Shown one piece after another: positions 1 to 11,735 of a DNA stretch of 64,000 nt; position 1 is the first letter of the stretch; every line of letters starts with the position of its first letter. Source of the stretch: Hanleya hanleyi (taxonomy: Eukaryota; Mollusca; Polyplacophora; Lepidopleurida; Hanleyidae); contig JAVTVY010019628.1 in the NCBI GenBank assembly GCA_036873755.1, positions 1-64,000 on the forward strand, written 5' to 3'. The notes under the pieces were generated by a model that did not search any database, was not told where the DNA came from, and saw only the letters and a program-made list of their open reading frames with translations. A program made the translations under genes and the position numbers.

Positions 1-385
1 AGTTAATCGTGTATGGCCGATGTAGAATTAACTCACGAACATTTACTAAAAAAGAGCCAGTCCCAAGGTGTGTTCCATGCCATGAAGATCTCACGGTGAA
101 ACATATTCTTATCGAATGCATAGATTTCAAGATTGTAAGAGATGCTTTTTATCGGGCAATTTCATTGGAAGATCTTTTTATTCGGGTGATGGAGGATTGC
201 ATCTTGTGTTATTTGAGAGAAATCGGGTTGTTACATACGTTTTAATGTGTGCATGTTTTACTGCGTTGGATTACTAAGTTATTGGCTTGAGGACTTTGAA
301 TTTTGTTTGGTCGTCGCTACATAGCTGAGATATTGCTGAACGCGACATTAAACCTTAATTCTCCCTCTCTCATTGTTCGAGAGTA
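1..385 (+). mobile_element. LINE C copy 1, 3' end
   Basis: This is the 3' end of an RNase H-bearing LINE that recurs at least eleven times here (LINE C). An open frame at 9-245 (78 codons) encodes its C-terminal tail, with a zinc-knuckle-like CVPCHEDLTVKHILIEC and an ending LREIGLL. The 3' UTR follows and closes with the family signature 'gctatatagctgaaatattgc', 'gcgacgttaaacc' (here gcgacattaaacc) and a (CT)n tail. The copy is cut by the window edge and 5'-truncated. I infer an I/Nimb-like clade from the RNase H plus CCHC tail; no RT of this family is present to confirm it. Confidence 0.75.
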
Positions 386-1537
386 TAACGTATTTCTCCG
401 AGAAGGTTGCAATTTTACTCAAACCACCATGTCGAATTCTTATCACAGTGTTACCCCCCTGTACAACGGATAAATCTCAAGCTTCTAGGTTAAAAGAATA
501 TCTCAATTAGTTCTCATTAAAATCACGCTCCGCAGTTAATAGCACTGAATGGAACTGAAAGCTTTCCTTACAGACGAGTTCGGAGCTCACTATTGATTTA
601 TCTGCCTTCTGCGGGCCGTTGCAAAATAATAGGCTTTAAATTGAACACCGTCTGTATCGAAGTAATTCCTTTTTCGTTCAGTTAAATTCCAGTACCAGAA
701 TGGTACAGACTAATGAGAGTCATTCTTATGTACCATGGAATTAACTGTATGTAATTAGAATGGCCCCTGTATCTGACCCTAATTCAATATAATTCTTTTC
801 CCGATAAGAATATTGAAAGCGAATCTCTGCAAATAAGGAAGCTTCAGGGTAAGTTAATTCCTGTGATTAAACTGAGACTGCCGTCCTCCATACAAAAGCT
901 CATGCATTGTGTCGGAATTCTTATAATCCACCCCAATCTAACTATATTAACTAGGAGATTTTCACGCTGGAATTGCATAATAAATCACCTGATGAAAGTG
1001 GGTATGGGTTGTCATATTCGGGAGGTCGATTTAGACGGATTTTTTTTATGGCGACATATTTGTGATAAATAATCTAGCCACAATTCATAATCTCTGCTAT
1101 TTCGCAAACTGGTTGTATCAGACTATACCATCACGCGCCTTCCCTACAAGTTAATCAAACTGGTGATAAATATTTTTCGTAAGTGTATTTAACTCGGTAC
1201 GGGGGACAGCCGAAGGCCGTGCATTATGGTGCTGATATGAATAACAAGCGTCTGATCCGATATTCAATATTTCGTATGACAGTCAGTATCAATTCCAAAT
1301 GTGTATGGAACAAAGATAATAAAAACATCAGATGGTTTCCTCCAAGATAGAAGCGGTCAACAGTTGTCAATTATGTCAGCAAGACATAACTACGTTCTAT
1401 ATATAAAACCATAATCGTTGCCCATTATTCTATATCCAAATGAATGCTAAGTCGTTTCCAGAGTATGTATCACGGGCACGCCTCTATTGTGTCTGTTCAT
1501 TTGAACACCACGGGGAGATGTAAACCCGTGATATTCA
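386..1537. other. intergenic, nothing recognised
   Basis: AT-rich sequence with no open frame that looks like protein and no repeat shared with the rest of the window that I could see. Confidence 0.5.
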
Positions 1538-2560
1538 AGAGAGAGAGAGAGAGTTAAGGTTTAACGTCACGTTCAGCAATATTCCAGCTATATAGCGACG
1601 ATCAAACAAAATTCTAAGTATTCAAGTTAGTAACTTAGTAATCCAACACATTAAAACATACATTAAAACTTATGCAACAAACCGATTTCTCTCAAATAAC
1701 CTAAGATACAATCTTCTTTCACCCGGCTTCTAAAGTAGTTGTTCTATAAAAAGAAACTCTTACAATCTTAAAATCTATACAGTCGATAAGAATATTTTTC
1801 ACTGTGAGATCTTCGTGGCATGGAATACACCTTGGGACTGGCTTTTTTTTTAGTAAATGTTCGTGAGTTAATCGTGTATGGTCGATTCTACATCGCCTGA
1901 TAAAGGCTTGATCGAAACGTTTCTGGCTGTTCAGATGACTATAGCCTACAGTTTTTTTGAACTCATGAAGTTTGTTATTATTCACAGCATCCGATACATA
2001 TTGAAACAGCCCTCTCACATACGTACAGATAGAGGGTCTGAAAGCGTTATATGGGATTCCAACAAGATCAACCGCATCATCTAGGGCTGCCTTAGCCATT
2101 CTGTCAGCCTCCTCAGTATTACCTTTCATGCCAACGTGACTAAGCAACCAACAGAAAACAATATCAATCTGTTGATCAAATCTAGTCATATAATTGTAGA
2201 ATATTCAAGATGGTGGGATGAGTCGAAGTTCCACTTTTAATCGTTTGAAGGCATGACAGTGAATCTAAGAATATGACATTTTTCCTTTAAGTGGACCCAA
2301 ATACCTTCCAAAGCCAACAATATATCTTTTGCTTCTGCAGAGAATATCGAACTTTTACCTGGTGGTCGACAGGTTTAAGTTTTGGAACTAATTATAGTAG
2401 CACATGCTACTCTCTCACCATCTTTAGAACCATCTGTATAGCCTGATGTGATCTGTATTTTTTCTTTCAGCATTCTCTAGGGGATGTTCTGAACGCTTCA
2501 AGACAAAGTCTTAGTCCTTGACGGACAATAGGATCTAGCTTTGCCAAGTTTGACTGTAAA
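1538..2560 (-). mobile_element. LINE C copy 2
   Basis: A minus-strand 5'-truncated copy that begins, in plus coordinates, with a (GA)n run and the 3' tail signature. The frame 1719-2189 carries the end of RNase H (FCWLLSHVGMKGNTEEADRMAKAAL, with the late His and Asp) and the zinc-knuckle tail (CIPCHEDLTVKNILIDC). Further up, 2190-2470 holds broken RNase H with SDSLSC-like and YTDGSKDGE-like motifs. About 2473-2555 translates as a segment typical of the RT to RNase H linker (LDPIVRQGLRLCLEAFRTSP). The stretch normally between that linker and RNase H is missing. Several frameshifts; non-functional. Confidence 0.75.
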
Positions 2561-3121
2561 CGTATCCACTACTTGTTTCACTCAGTTCATTGTTGTAATC
2601 CGTAATGTATGTCAGTGTCACTGAGTAATCAACAAGAGAAGCAATGTAATGTTTGACTAGTTCAGTTCAATGATGTGTGCCAACGACAAAGAAAAAAATA
2701 TTTATAGTATATAGGCGATCAGTGGCACACAGACATTTTTTGTGAATTGTGTCAAAGTAACATTCGATAGTTAGCCCCAATTCCAAAAGACTGTGTCAAA
2801 TTTCAAGCTTGTAGCATTAAACTCTCAATATATTCACATATCGGATGCACTACATTAGTCCAGAGGATAATATGCGAGGACAGTACAGTACAGAATCTCC
2901 GAAATGTGCACGGTATAGGTATTAAAACACAAATTCACACACGTGTATTACACGCGCATTCATGGAATGCCACTGGAATTACCAAACCTGGATATCGAGA
3001 AATGCAAAAGCACAATTACGAGTAAAGACTGTATTCTTGACATTGATTTTTTTACAAGAAGTGGAAAATATCAATGAGTTGCTTAGAAAATATTAGAAGA
3101 TGGTAAGCTTGAATTGGAGTG
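2561..3121. other. intergenic, nothing recognised
   Basis: No supported feature; low-complexity AT-rich sequence. Confidence 0.45.
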
Positions 3122-3785
3122 TTATAGAGAGAGAGAGATATATAATTAGGGTTCAATGTTGCGTTCAGCATTATTTCAGCTATATAACGACCATCAAACA
3201 AAATTCTAGGTATTCCAACAAAAACAAATCAATAACCCAGCAATCTGGAAGTAATCAACACAACACCCCAAATAACTGTAAATACGTTAAAGCTCATACA
3301 AGAGACCGATTTCTCTCAAAAACCTAAAATACAGTCTTCTTTTACCGGTTAAAAATATCTTGTAAAGTAGCTGCTTGATAAAAAGAATCTCAATCTTAAA
3401 ATCAATACAGTCAATCAGAATATGTTTCACTGAGAGATCTTCGTGGCATGGAATGCACCTTGGGTTGGTTCTTTTTTCAGTAAATGTTCGTGGGTTAATC
3501 GTGTATGGCCGATTATACATCGCTTGATTATGGCTTGATCAAAACGTTCCCGGCTGCTCAGATTGGTAGTTGAAACAACTTTCCCACATAAGCACAGCTA
3601 GAGGGTCTGAAATCGCTATATGGGATGCCAACAAGATCAACCTCATTATCTAGGGCTGCCTTAGCCATATCATCAGCTTCAGTAATTCCCCAATCTGTTG
3701 ATGAACAATACGGTAATATAATTGTAGAATGATGAAGATTGTGGGATCAGTTAAAGTTCCACACTTAACCGCATGATGAAGTGGT
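3122..3785 (-). mobile_element. LINE C copy 3
   Basis: Minus-strand copy starting in plus coordinates at a (GA)n run and the tail signature. The frame 3287-3520 is the C-terminal tail with CIPCHEDLSVKHILIDC. Upstream RNase H is reduced by deletions to short blocks at about 3590-3780. It is more diverged than copies 4, 5 and 7, so probably older. Confidence 0.7.
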
Positions 3786-4585
3786 ATAAAGCTTTCCGGC
3801 TCTAATTTCAAGTTTGCGAGATGGAAACCTGCATTGTCGTCGTCTCCCCCTCGGATTGCACATTTGAACATGAATTGCAGGCAAGCACCTAAAAGGTGCG
3901 TCGACCCCTCAGCCTGTTTTAATTAGTCAAGTAGGACCAGGGCTGCATCTAGAGCCAATTTAGTTTCGGAAAACATATGGGCGCCCAAAACTCAAATGAA
4001 ACAATAAACGAAAGTGTTGTTGTTGTTCAATTTGAAAGGATTTCTGAAGGAAATACTCCTAGAAAAAGCTTCTGGGAGCCTCAATATCGATCCGATTGCC
4101 TAGCTGGGTATTGAATTTCATGTTAATAAACCTCTGTTTTGTGATTGATCACAGGCTCTTTGCGCCGAAATTCACTTAAAATAATTGGACCCTCAATAAT
4201 GAATTACGAAAAGGAACTGGGAGTTTGGGATCGGAACCTGCAAAAAATCCTTGGATACCGTATATAACAGACTTCGGTTTCATGTGAGTGGCGTGCTGGG
4301 ATTACAGCATGCAAGAAAGTGTAGCTTTATCAGTGGCAATTTATGCATTGCACAAGTGTGATAACAAGTAAACACACTTATTGACACAGGCCCCCTCTAT
4401 CATTATTTGGGGGGGGAGTGGCATAAGCTCCAGGTATGCAAACTGGTTCAAAATTGCCCAGAGTCGGGCTAAAAATGGGCTCTCCTAATCACTCGTTTTA
4501 AATAATTTCCAAGGTACAGTAACATGTTTGGTGACAAAAATTGAAGCATTATGTTATACCAGTTAAATGTGTGGGCACAAATATG
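3786..4585. other. intergenic, nothing recognised
   Basis: No supported gene. A G8 run lies near 4409-4416. Confidence 0.45.
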
Positions 4586-4655
4586 GTTCATGCAAAAGTT
4601 TTAGGATAAATCATATGATGTAGAATAGAATGATTTAAAAAATGTTGTCCTTCAT
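4586..4655 (+). repeat. short dispersed repeat E, copy 1
   Basis: A roughly 70 bp block (ggttcatgcaaaagttttag onward) that recurs at 40576-40665 and 40729-40802 with the same order of words, including aaatcatatgatgt and ttgtccttc. Probably part of a larger interspersed repeat not otherwise recognised. Confidence 0.5.
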
Positions 4656-4844
4656 TCAATGAGAATCTTGAATGGACCAGGCTTTCTTGTATCAGGGAAC
4701 CTTCAAAATTCACAATGAAACATGCAACCAAGGGTACCCCAATGGGGGGGAAGGAAGCGCTTGGTTGGCCTCCGACCTCATACTCCTCATACTATTTCGT
4801 TTGGGCCGTTTTTTACTACCTGGTGGTCAACTATTTCATCATTT

Positions 4845-4978
4845 ACCAACGGATAACTTGATACAGCTGTTACATCATCGCTCTGGAATATTTGAATCTA
4901 GTACCACTCAAACCGGTGCTAGGGCCTGTGTGGTCATGTCATTCAATATGTCCACATGAACAGCTTGGATACAAGGAG
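4845..4978 (+). mobile_element. diverged PLE family 2 fragment
   Basis: This resembles the units at 31-32.7 kb: 'ggtgctagggcctgtgtggt', 'catgtcattcaa', 'ccacatgaacag'. It stops at the point where the stem-loop of that family would begin, so the second half of the stem is missing. Confidence 0.5.
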
Positions 4979-5034
4979 TGAGCGAATAGGATTTAACGTC
5001 GCTTTCAACATTTTTTCAGTCCTATCGCGACGAA
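4977..5034 (+). repeat. SINE-like tail, copy 1
   Basis: A 'gtgagcgaatagg', 'tttaacgtcgctttcaacat', 'tttcag...cgacg' block, matched at 30984-31050. It is clearly related to the 3' tail of LINE C (tttaacgtcgcgttcagcaa) but is a distinct lineage. I infer either a SINE borrowing a LINE tail or a second LINE of the same clade. Confidence 0.5.
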
Positions 5035-5271
5035 CCAACTGAGCAACACCCAGCCAAATTGCGTTCCTGCTGCTTCAAATAAGAAATCTTTGAAGTCGTG
5101 TATGTTAACACTGTATCAGAAAAGATTCTAACACTATGGATGTAGTGCCGGATGAGGAGGGGAAGTAAAATACAGAAGGTGCTGCACCGGAGATGTCAAC
5201 ATCCGACATCAGGAAGGAAAGTGGAAATCTCAATTGAAAGAAAATATTAAAGCATTAAATTGCACAAGCAA

Positions 5272-5746
5272 TACAAGCGTCTAGTCCGTCATTCATAATT
5301 CAGCCGTCGTCCATTAAAGAATATCCGCGTCCATAATCCAAAAACCTATTCCATATCCATATAACAGTATTAGCACCAAATTCAAAAAGACAATCATAGT
5401 ATACATAAACATAGGCTAGTTTCCTGCAAGAGAGAAGCGGTCAACAGTTTTCAATGATGCCGACAAGACATCATGATGTTCCAAAAATATAAAATCCGTA
5501 TCGCTGATCAGTATTCTTAATCCATAATAATCGTTCTAAAGTCGTTATCTAGAGCTTGGTGTATCTCAGTCACGCTTTGATTGTGACTGTTCATATGAGC
5601 ACCATGAGGATCTTGAAGTACATGGGTTCATACGGCCCCTAGCCCCGGGTTAAACGGAATTAGACACCAGTTACGAAACGTAACGTCATAGATCTTGCAC
5701 GCTACGTTCGTATTTTGCTATAAGCATGCGATATGTATCGCCAAAA
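5272..5746 (-). mobile_element. PLE family 1 copy P1 (3' end plus pseudo-LTR)
   Basis: A 5'-truncated, minus-sense Penelope-like fragment. In plus coordinates it starts at the conserved element 3' end (tacaagcgtctagtccgtca), passes through the pseudo-LTR, and ends in the last codons of the RT frame (about 5640-5746, including the block ERSVQDL). It was inserted next to LINE C copy 4, whose RNase H begins at the downstream junction. The SECIS-like stem-loop at 5561-5597 is intact here. Confidence 0.7.
5561..5597 (-). promoter_or_regulatory. SECIS-like stem-loop (P1)
   Basis: Read on the minus strand: ATGA, a 7 bp stem CAGTCAC/GTGACTG, apical loop AATCAAAGC, then TGAG just after the stem. It lies in the 3' UTR about 0.1 kb beyond the RT stop. 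See the entry at 24008-24044. Confidence 0.4.
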
Positions 5747-6055
5747 ACCCATAGTGTTGGCTTTGGAAGGTATTGGGTCCACTAAACGGAAAAACGTCAT
5801 ATTCTCAGATTCACTGTCATGCCTCCAAGCAATTAAAAGTGGAACTTTGACTCGTCTCACTATCTTGAGTATTCTACAACTACGTAACTGTAGATTTGAT
5901 CAACAGATTGATATCGTGTTTTGTTGGTTGTCTAGTCACGTTGGCATCAAATGCAATACTGAGGCTGATAAGATGGCTAAGGCAGCCCTAGATGATGAGG
6001 TTGATCCTGTTGGAATCCCATATCGCGATAGAGACTCTCTATCTGTACTTATGTG
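5747..6055 (+). pseudogene. LINE C copy 4, RNase H (interrupted host copy)
   Basis: Sense-strand RNase H remnant. The frame 5733-6062 reads LALEGIGSTKRKNVIFSDSL, then FCWLSSHVGIKCNTEADKMA, giving the catalytic Asp (FSDS) and the late His/Asp block. RNase H would remove RNA from the RNA:DNA hybrid during reverse transcription. The frame is cut at 6055 by insertion of copy 5 and resumes at 7123-7277 (GDAVNNNKLHEFKKTVGYTHL region). An 11 bp target duplication gtacttatgtg (6045-6055 and 7123-7133) flanks the insert. The 5' side is replaced by PLE copy P1. Confidence 0.75.
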
Positions 6056-7122
6056 TGTGTGAGAGAGAGAGAATTAAGGTTTAACGTAGCATTCAGCAAT
6101 ATTTCAGCTATATAGCGACGATCAAACAAAATTCTAAGTAATCAATTCAAAAATTCGGTAAACTAATGCGTTAAAACAGGTACAAACATTAAGATCTGTA
6201 CAACAAACCAATCTCTCTCAAATAATTTAATATAGAATCCTCTTTCACTCTGCTAAAAAGATCTTCAAGCGTAGCTGCTCGATAAAAAGTATCTCTTACA
6301 ATCTTAAAATCTATGCAGTCTATGAGAATATGTTTCACCGTGAGATCTTCATGGCAAGGTATACACCTTGGAATCGGCTCCTGTTTTAGTAAATATTCAT
6401 GAGTTAATCGTGTGTGACCGATCCTACATCGTCTAATCATGGCCTGGTCGAAACGTTTATGACTGTTCAAATGAGTATAACCAACCGTTTTTTTTGAACT
6501 CGTGAAGTTTGTTATTATCCACAGTATCCCATAAAGATTGAAACATAAGCGCAGATAGATGGTCTGAAATCGCTGTATGGGATTCCAACAGGATCAGATT
6601 CTTTATCTAGAGCTGCCTTAGCCAATATATCAGCTTCAGTATTGCCTTTGATGTCAACGTGACTAGGCACCCAACAAAACACACTATCTTTTGATCAAAT
6701 CTGGTGTCATATAATTGTAGAATTTTCAAGATGGTGAGATGAGTTGAATTCCCACTTTTAATTGCTTTAAGGCATGACAGTGAATCTGAGAATATGACAT
6801 TTTTCCTTCTAGTGGATCCAATACATTCTAAAGCTGATAATAGAACGTTTGCTTCTGCAGTAAATATGGAACTTTTACCTGGTAGACGATACGTTTTAGT
6901 TTTGGATCTAAAGATAGTAGCACATGCTACTCTCTCACCATCTTTAGAACCATCTGTATAAATAGCCTGATGTGATCTGTATTTCTCTCTCAGTAGACCA
7001 AATTCTTGTGTATACACGAGCTGGCTCGTGTCTGCCTTTTTATATTTAGTCAGTGAAATATCTACTTCTGGCGTAGCTAACTGCCATGGTGGAGTTGGCA
7101 AGAGCTCGTTAGGTAAAATTTG
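6056..7122 (-). mobile_element. LINE C copy 5, nested in copy 4
   Basis: This is one of the longest LINE C copies (about 1.07 kb), in opposite orientation to its host. In plus coordinates: (GA)n and tail signature, 3' UTR, zinc-knuckle tail (frame 6189-6470, CIPCHEDLTVKHILIDC), a short break, then RNase H (frame 6607-7101). The RNase H has YTDGSKDG (first Asp), FTAEANVLLSALE (Glu) and FSDSLSCLKAI (second Asp). The last His/Asp block is frameshifted. It ends 5' at an 11 bp target duplication, showing insertion by target-primed reverse transcription with 5' truncation. Confidence 0.8.
6607..7101 (-). pseudogene. RNase H domain of LINE C copy 5
   Basis: A 164-codon frame. Residues about 1-40 are the linker after the RT (PPWQLATPEVDISLTKYKKA). 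From about residue 45 the RNase H fold begins, with YTDGSKDGERVACATIF, then the AEA/ALE helix and SDSLSC. The frame goes wrong after DTRFDQK, so the final catalytic segment (SHVGxKGNTEADxMA in sister copies) is only partly in frame. Its role in a live element would be removal of template RNA. Truncated at the 5' side. Confidence 0.75.
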
Positions 7123-7277
7123 GTACTTATGTGAGACGGCTGTTTCAATCTTTATGGGATGCTGTGAACAATAACAAACTTCATGAGTTCAAAAAAACTG
7201 TAGGCTATACTCATCTGAACAGCCAGAAACGTTTTGATCAAACCATGATCACGCGATGTAGAATCGGTCATACGAGA
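7123..7277 (+). pseudogene. LINE C copy 4, continuation after insertion
   Basis: This resumes the copy cut at 6055, starting with the target duplication gtacttatgtg. It encodes the segment between RNase H and the zinc tail (LFQSLWDAVNNNKLHEFKKT, then GYTHLNSQKRFDQTMITRCR). It is cut again at about 7278 by PLE copy P2; no downstream LINE C sequence is seen after P2. Confidence 0.75.
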
Positions 7278-7561
7278 TTACAAGCGTCTAGTCCGTCATT
7301 CATAATCCAACCGTCGTCCATTAGAGAATATCCGCGTCCATAATCCAAATACCTATTCCATATAACAGTATTAGTACCAAATTCAAAAAGACAATCATAG
7401 TATACATAAACATAGGCCTGTTTCCTGCAAGAGAGAAGCGGTCAACAGTTTCCAATGATGCCGGCAAGATATCATGATGTTCCAAAAATATAAAATCCGT
7501 ATCGCTGATCAGTATTCTTAATCCATAATATTCGTTGTAAAGTCGTCTTCTAAAGAATGAT

Positions 7562-7598
7562 GTATCTCAGCCACGCTTTGATTGTGACTGTTCATATG
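7562..7598 (-). promoter_or_regulatory. SECIS-like stem-loop (P2)
   Basis: Same structure as at 24008-24044. The 3' strand is GTGGCTG instead of GTGACTG, which turns one A-U pair into a G-U wobble and so preserves pairing with CAGTCAC. Confidence 0.4.
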
Positions 7599-7639
7599 AA
7601 TACCATGTGGATCTTGAAGTACATGGGTTCATACGGCCC

Positions 7640-8917
7640 CTAGCTCCGGTTAAGCTGAATTAGACACAAGTTACGAGACGTAACGCCATAGATCTTGCAC
7701 GCTACGCTCGTATTTTGCTATCAGCATGCGATATGTATCGCCAAATTTGAGAAAGTTTTGAGTGGAGGCGCTTGGTGGTGTAGCCCTGTTTTATAAGTTT
7801 CTGCAATAATGTTTTGTGACGTTGATTAAAATCGTCACATTTAACACTGTCCAAAAAGCGATAGTTTACGATGTCGAAATTTTAATCATCTCTTTTGTCA
7901 TACAGTCGAAGAGAGAGAAGGCCCGCTTCATTTTTATAGAGATATAGGTCTGAATATGATGTGCCTGTATGGCTATCTGTAGTTTCCTTCAAATCCAGTG
8001 AAGGCGGATATATATCATTCACTGCGTCATTTATATAGCGATTATCCACAGCGAGAAAGATCGTCTATATAGCGTTTGGTGAATGAGAAGGACCGGGCTT
8101 TGAATGGATCGGTTTTTGAAAGCGCCTGCATATAGTCAGTCATAAGAGAACAGATATAGGTCAGCCAACAGGAGTGCACAATTAGTACCCATTGGAATGC
8201 CTATATGCTGTTGATATATTGTGTTGCCAAATTTCACATAGATATTTTTAATGAGAAATTCAAGCAACTCTATAAACAAACAAACATCCCATGAATGATA
8301 CCTCCTGTATGTAGTAGAGCTAAAGAATGCTTTATGGCTTCCTACATTAATATATCTACGATCAGTTTTCTTGAACACAGATACTATTAATGAACTTAGA
8401 CGGTCGATAAGATCCTGATGAGGGATTGTAGTATAGAGAGTCGAGAAATCCCATGTGGATACATGTCTGTACGGTATGTGACCTTTAGCATCAAGTTCTT
8501 CCCTAAGACGTTTTGAGTTTTTCTATATCCACATACATTCAACGCCAGAGTTTTAGAAATAGTGGCGCAATACCTTTCCTAAAATGCTTTTACCTCATGA
8601 AAGTCCCTCGTCAACAGGGTTGAAAGAAGCTTGGTGGTGCAGCTTCTAGAACCAGCTATGAATCTAGCTTTGTATGGTGATTTATGCATTTTGGGAATCC
8701 AGTATACTTTTGGTATATCGTTATGTTTGGTTGGAAGACAAATACCTCTTTCCTTGAGAAACGTTTTGTGATTGTTAAATAAATCTTCCAGAGTAAATGC
8801 AGTTTGAGAGTAAGTAGACGTATTTGATGACGATATGTTTACACTCAATTTTTCAACCAGCACCTGGTAATAGTAATATTTACATATGAATATTATATTA
8901 TTTGGAGCTTCAACCAA
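7640..8917 (-). pseudogene. Penelope-like RT fragment (P2)
   Basis: RT remnant in several frames. 8579-8917 holds the fingers region (APNNIIFICKYYYYQVLVEK, VYWIPKMHKSPYKARFIAGS). 8136-8378 holds the palm block TNCALLLADL preceded by QQHIGIPMG. Downstream, at about 7900-8060, the remains of the catalytic Asp motif and the YPPSLDLKE region are frameshifted. The motifs SSTTYRRYHSWDV, GIPMGTNCA and LADLYLFSY are characteristic of Penelope-like RTs, which are related to telomerase RT. At least two frameshifts; the N-terminal endonuclease is absent. Non-functional. Confidence 0.8.
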
Positions 8918-9167
8918 TACTGATCAGCGATACGGATTTGATATTTTTGGAACATAATGATGTCTTGCCGGCATCATTGAAAACTGTTGACCGCTTCTCT
9001 CTTGCAGGAAACAAGCCTATGTTTATGTATACTATGATTGTCTTTTTGAATTTGGTGCTAACACTGTTATATGGAATATGGAATAGGTTTTTGGATTATT
9101 AACGCGGATATTGTCTAATGGACGACGGCTGAATTATGAATGACGGACCAGACGCTTGTAATCGGCT

Positions 9168-9828
9168 CTCGCATTTTCTTCGAAAATGTGGTGAATCACA
9201 AAACGTTCTCCAGAACGCAGAGGCTTTGACCATCTAGATGCGTATTTTCTGATTCAGTCAAAAAGTCTTGGTCTTGTCATATGAAATTGCTCTTGGGCTA
9301 CATTGCATACGCGTATGCATATGGAAGACGAAACTTAGACTCTGGACACTTTCGATCGACACGTTTTCTTATTCGACAGGTGTTTATGTCATCGAATCGA
9401 TTAATCTCGCCTCGGGATGAGGTTTCTGGTGATCTATGAAAGATAGTATAACTGCCAGACTGCTCGACATACATATTAGATTATGCAATTTTGTCTTACT
9501 TATAACTTTCCTCACGATTTTCCCAGTAATGTTATATTGAATAGAATCCATGTATTAAACTTGTCGGATCTCATGAGTATAGTCTGATATTCAAACAGTT
9601 CTCTGACATAGTTCATCTCTCTCTCTCTCGGGTGACATGGTTGGGCAGGCGCCTCGGAGCACGTTTGAAAGTGGGGGGGGGGGCTGAACTCTATATCGGC
9701 CATGTTAAATGCTGGACTGGTGCTATCTAAGATAGGACTTATAACATTGCAGTCTCAAAAATTGGGGGGGGATGTAGCCCCCCCTGCCCCCCCCCCCCGA
9801 TTCCGCGGCCCCTGGAGGGCTACGACAT
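9168..9828. other. intergenic with CT and G/C homopolymer runs
   Basis: No gene. It contains a (CT)n run near 9615-9630, a G10 run near 9674-9683, and facing G8 and C7/C13 runs at about 9764-9800 that can fold back on each other. Confidence 0.5.
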
Positions 9829-10020
9829 CATAGCTCTTGAATATTTGCATCTAATGCTGCTCACGAGTGTGCTAGGGGACGTCTGGTCGTTCCATTGAAG
9901 GTGCTCACGAACATCCACAATAAAAGCGTAGATGCATTATGCAATCAGGATATTGACCTGTGGGATCATAGGAGTTCTTGTCAGTACGTCGGCATCTTTT
10001 CCCACCACATTGCATGTTGC
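9829..10020 (+). mobile_element. diverged PLE family 2 fragment
   Basis: An old copy of the unit at 31-32.7 kb, with 'gtgctaggggacgtctggtc', 'acaataaaagcgtagatg' and 'gtcagtacgtcggcatcttt'. The hairpin region is still recognisable (CATCCAC/GTAGATG around AATAAAAGC, 6 of 7 pairs), but the ATGA is mutated to ACGA. It shows that the loop is older than the sharp copies. Confidence 0.5.
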
Positions 10021-11735
10021 ATTTAATTTAGTACATTTCTTCCGAATTGACGAAGAGATTTTTCTCTGTTATGGCTATTACATTTTCTTTAAGCTGACAT
10101 CAGATGGATTTTCTGATCATGTATTCGTTTTGGACACAGCCCTATGACACAAAGTAGTAAATTGTACGATGATTGACTACCAACTATGAAAATTTCAGTC
10201 CTGAGGATATCTTAGGATCCAAATTATTATTAGGATATCAAGCATGCATTGTTTACCCCGAAAAGCTGAATATCAAAGAGATGATTTTGAGGGTATGACT
10301 CACCCACATTGAAGGCAAGCACTTTTGCACGGTATCGAACCATAAATTCACACGTGTTTATATTAATGGGAAAGCACTGCATGCAGCAAACTCGGATTTC
10401 GAGGAATAAATTAATGATTTTGTCTGTATACTAACATCATTTTCGTCTTTGCAGATATTGTAGATGTTTACGTAGATTGTATTATTTGGCTATTGCTCGG
10501 GACATTGATTCAAGCATAGCATTTGGAAGTCAACCATCAAATGCCTATACATTCTAACATTTCTGAGAAAGAATACGCGCTATTTTAGATTTTAGATACG
10601 TTAGTCAGAATCCTTTATTGCATATGCTCATCACAACTTATAAAATCATACCGTGTGTACCGACTCTGGTGATTATATGAAGTCTATAAAATAATAATCT
10701 AGGTGTGACTTAATCAAATTTTCGCGGTGAACTACATGTATGCAACACGAGTTGTTGTTTATCGAATAATTTTTACAAATTTTCTGCGAGATTTTCTGCT
10801 ATGTTTTAAAATCCCTTGTATTGCTGATAAATACGTTAATGTGATTTACTTCATGAAGAATCAGCAGATTATATTCTTTCCTAGATTCCTAGCTGTTCTC
10901 TCAATTTGAATTAAGATTTTTATTGTCAAATTCGCATTTGTCTTGAGTTGAGAAATCTCAAGAATTGAATATCTTCAAGTTATAGAAATCTTGGAATTGA
11001 ATATCTTGCTTTAATGTACCTGGTATTAGGTCTACTGTACATATCCGAATTAACATATTGAAATTGTGAATTTGTGATTACATACTCCTCAAAAGTATTG
11101 GGAAACATTTAATAAATTGCCAGATTCAATAAGCAAAGTTGTCCAGACTCCTGCTACCAGTGATCTATGCACTTTTATCAATTGCATTACAAATGTTACA
11201 AACAATTCGCCTTTTGCACATTATCGAGAGAAGTGACCCGTGTCCTCAGCTAATCAGCTACTGGTTCGTATAATTTCACTTTGCCGTATCTTTTAACCCA
11301 GGATCATATTTTTATAAGCTGGAATATTTTCATGTAATATTTGCCAAGTTATTCATTATTCTAAGCATTATGGCACTTTCTTTGAATTCTGCGAAAATAT
11401 AGTTGTATAAAATTATGTTAGGTATCACCAGTTCAAAATATTCCCCTGTGTTAAAAGATAGGACAAAGAGAAATTATAGCTGATCAGCTGAAGTCTCAGG
11501 TCACTGCACAGACAGGCGCGGATTCCAGGTTTTATAGCAATGTAGTAGAGGTTAGAGCTAGGTGTTCATGATTTGCAAGATTATGGATCAACGGAAACCC
11601 ATTCTCCCAATGTCAGAGTTTGTAGCCTCCTAAAAGTCGGTGTAACACCCTCTCACTGCACTGTGCAGGAAATCGCGCGCGCACATGCGCATTCGGTCTG
11701 TAACTATTTTGATCTACGCTGTGAGCATGTAGCTC
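10021..11735. other. intergenic, nothing recognised
   Basis: AT-rich; short open frames only, none resembling a known domain. Confidence 0.45.

Larger units (their letters stand above)
7278..9167 (-). mobile_element. PLE family 1 copy P2 with inverted second pseudo-LTR
   Basis: In plus order: pseudo-LTR in minus orientation (7278 to about 7640), RT body (minus sense, to 8917), then a second pseudo-LTR in plus orientation (8919-9167, ending gacgcttgtaa). The RT body is cut inside the block PADKAPNN and fused at once to the inverted pseudo-LTR. Inverted and tandem composite insertions of this kind are typical of Penelope-like elements. The copy sits in LINE C copy 4. Confidence 0.75.
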
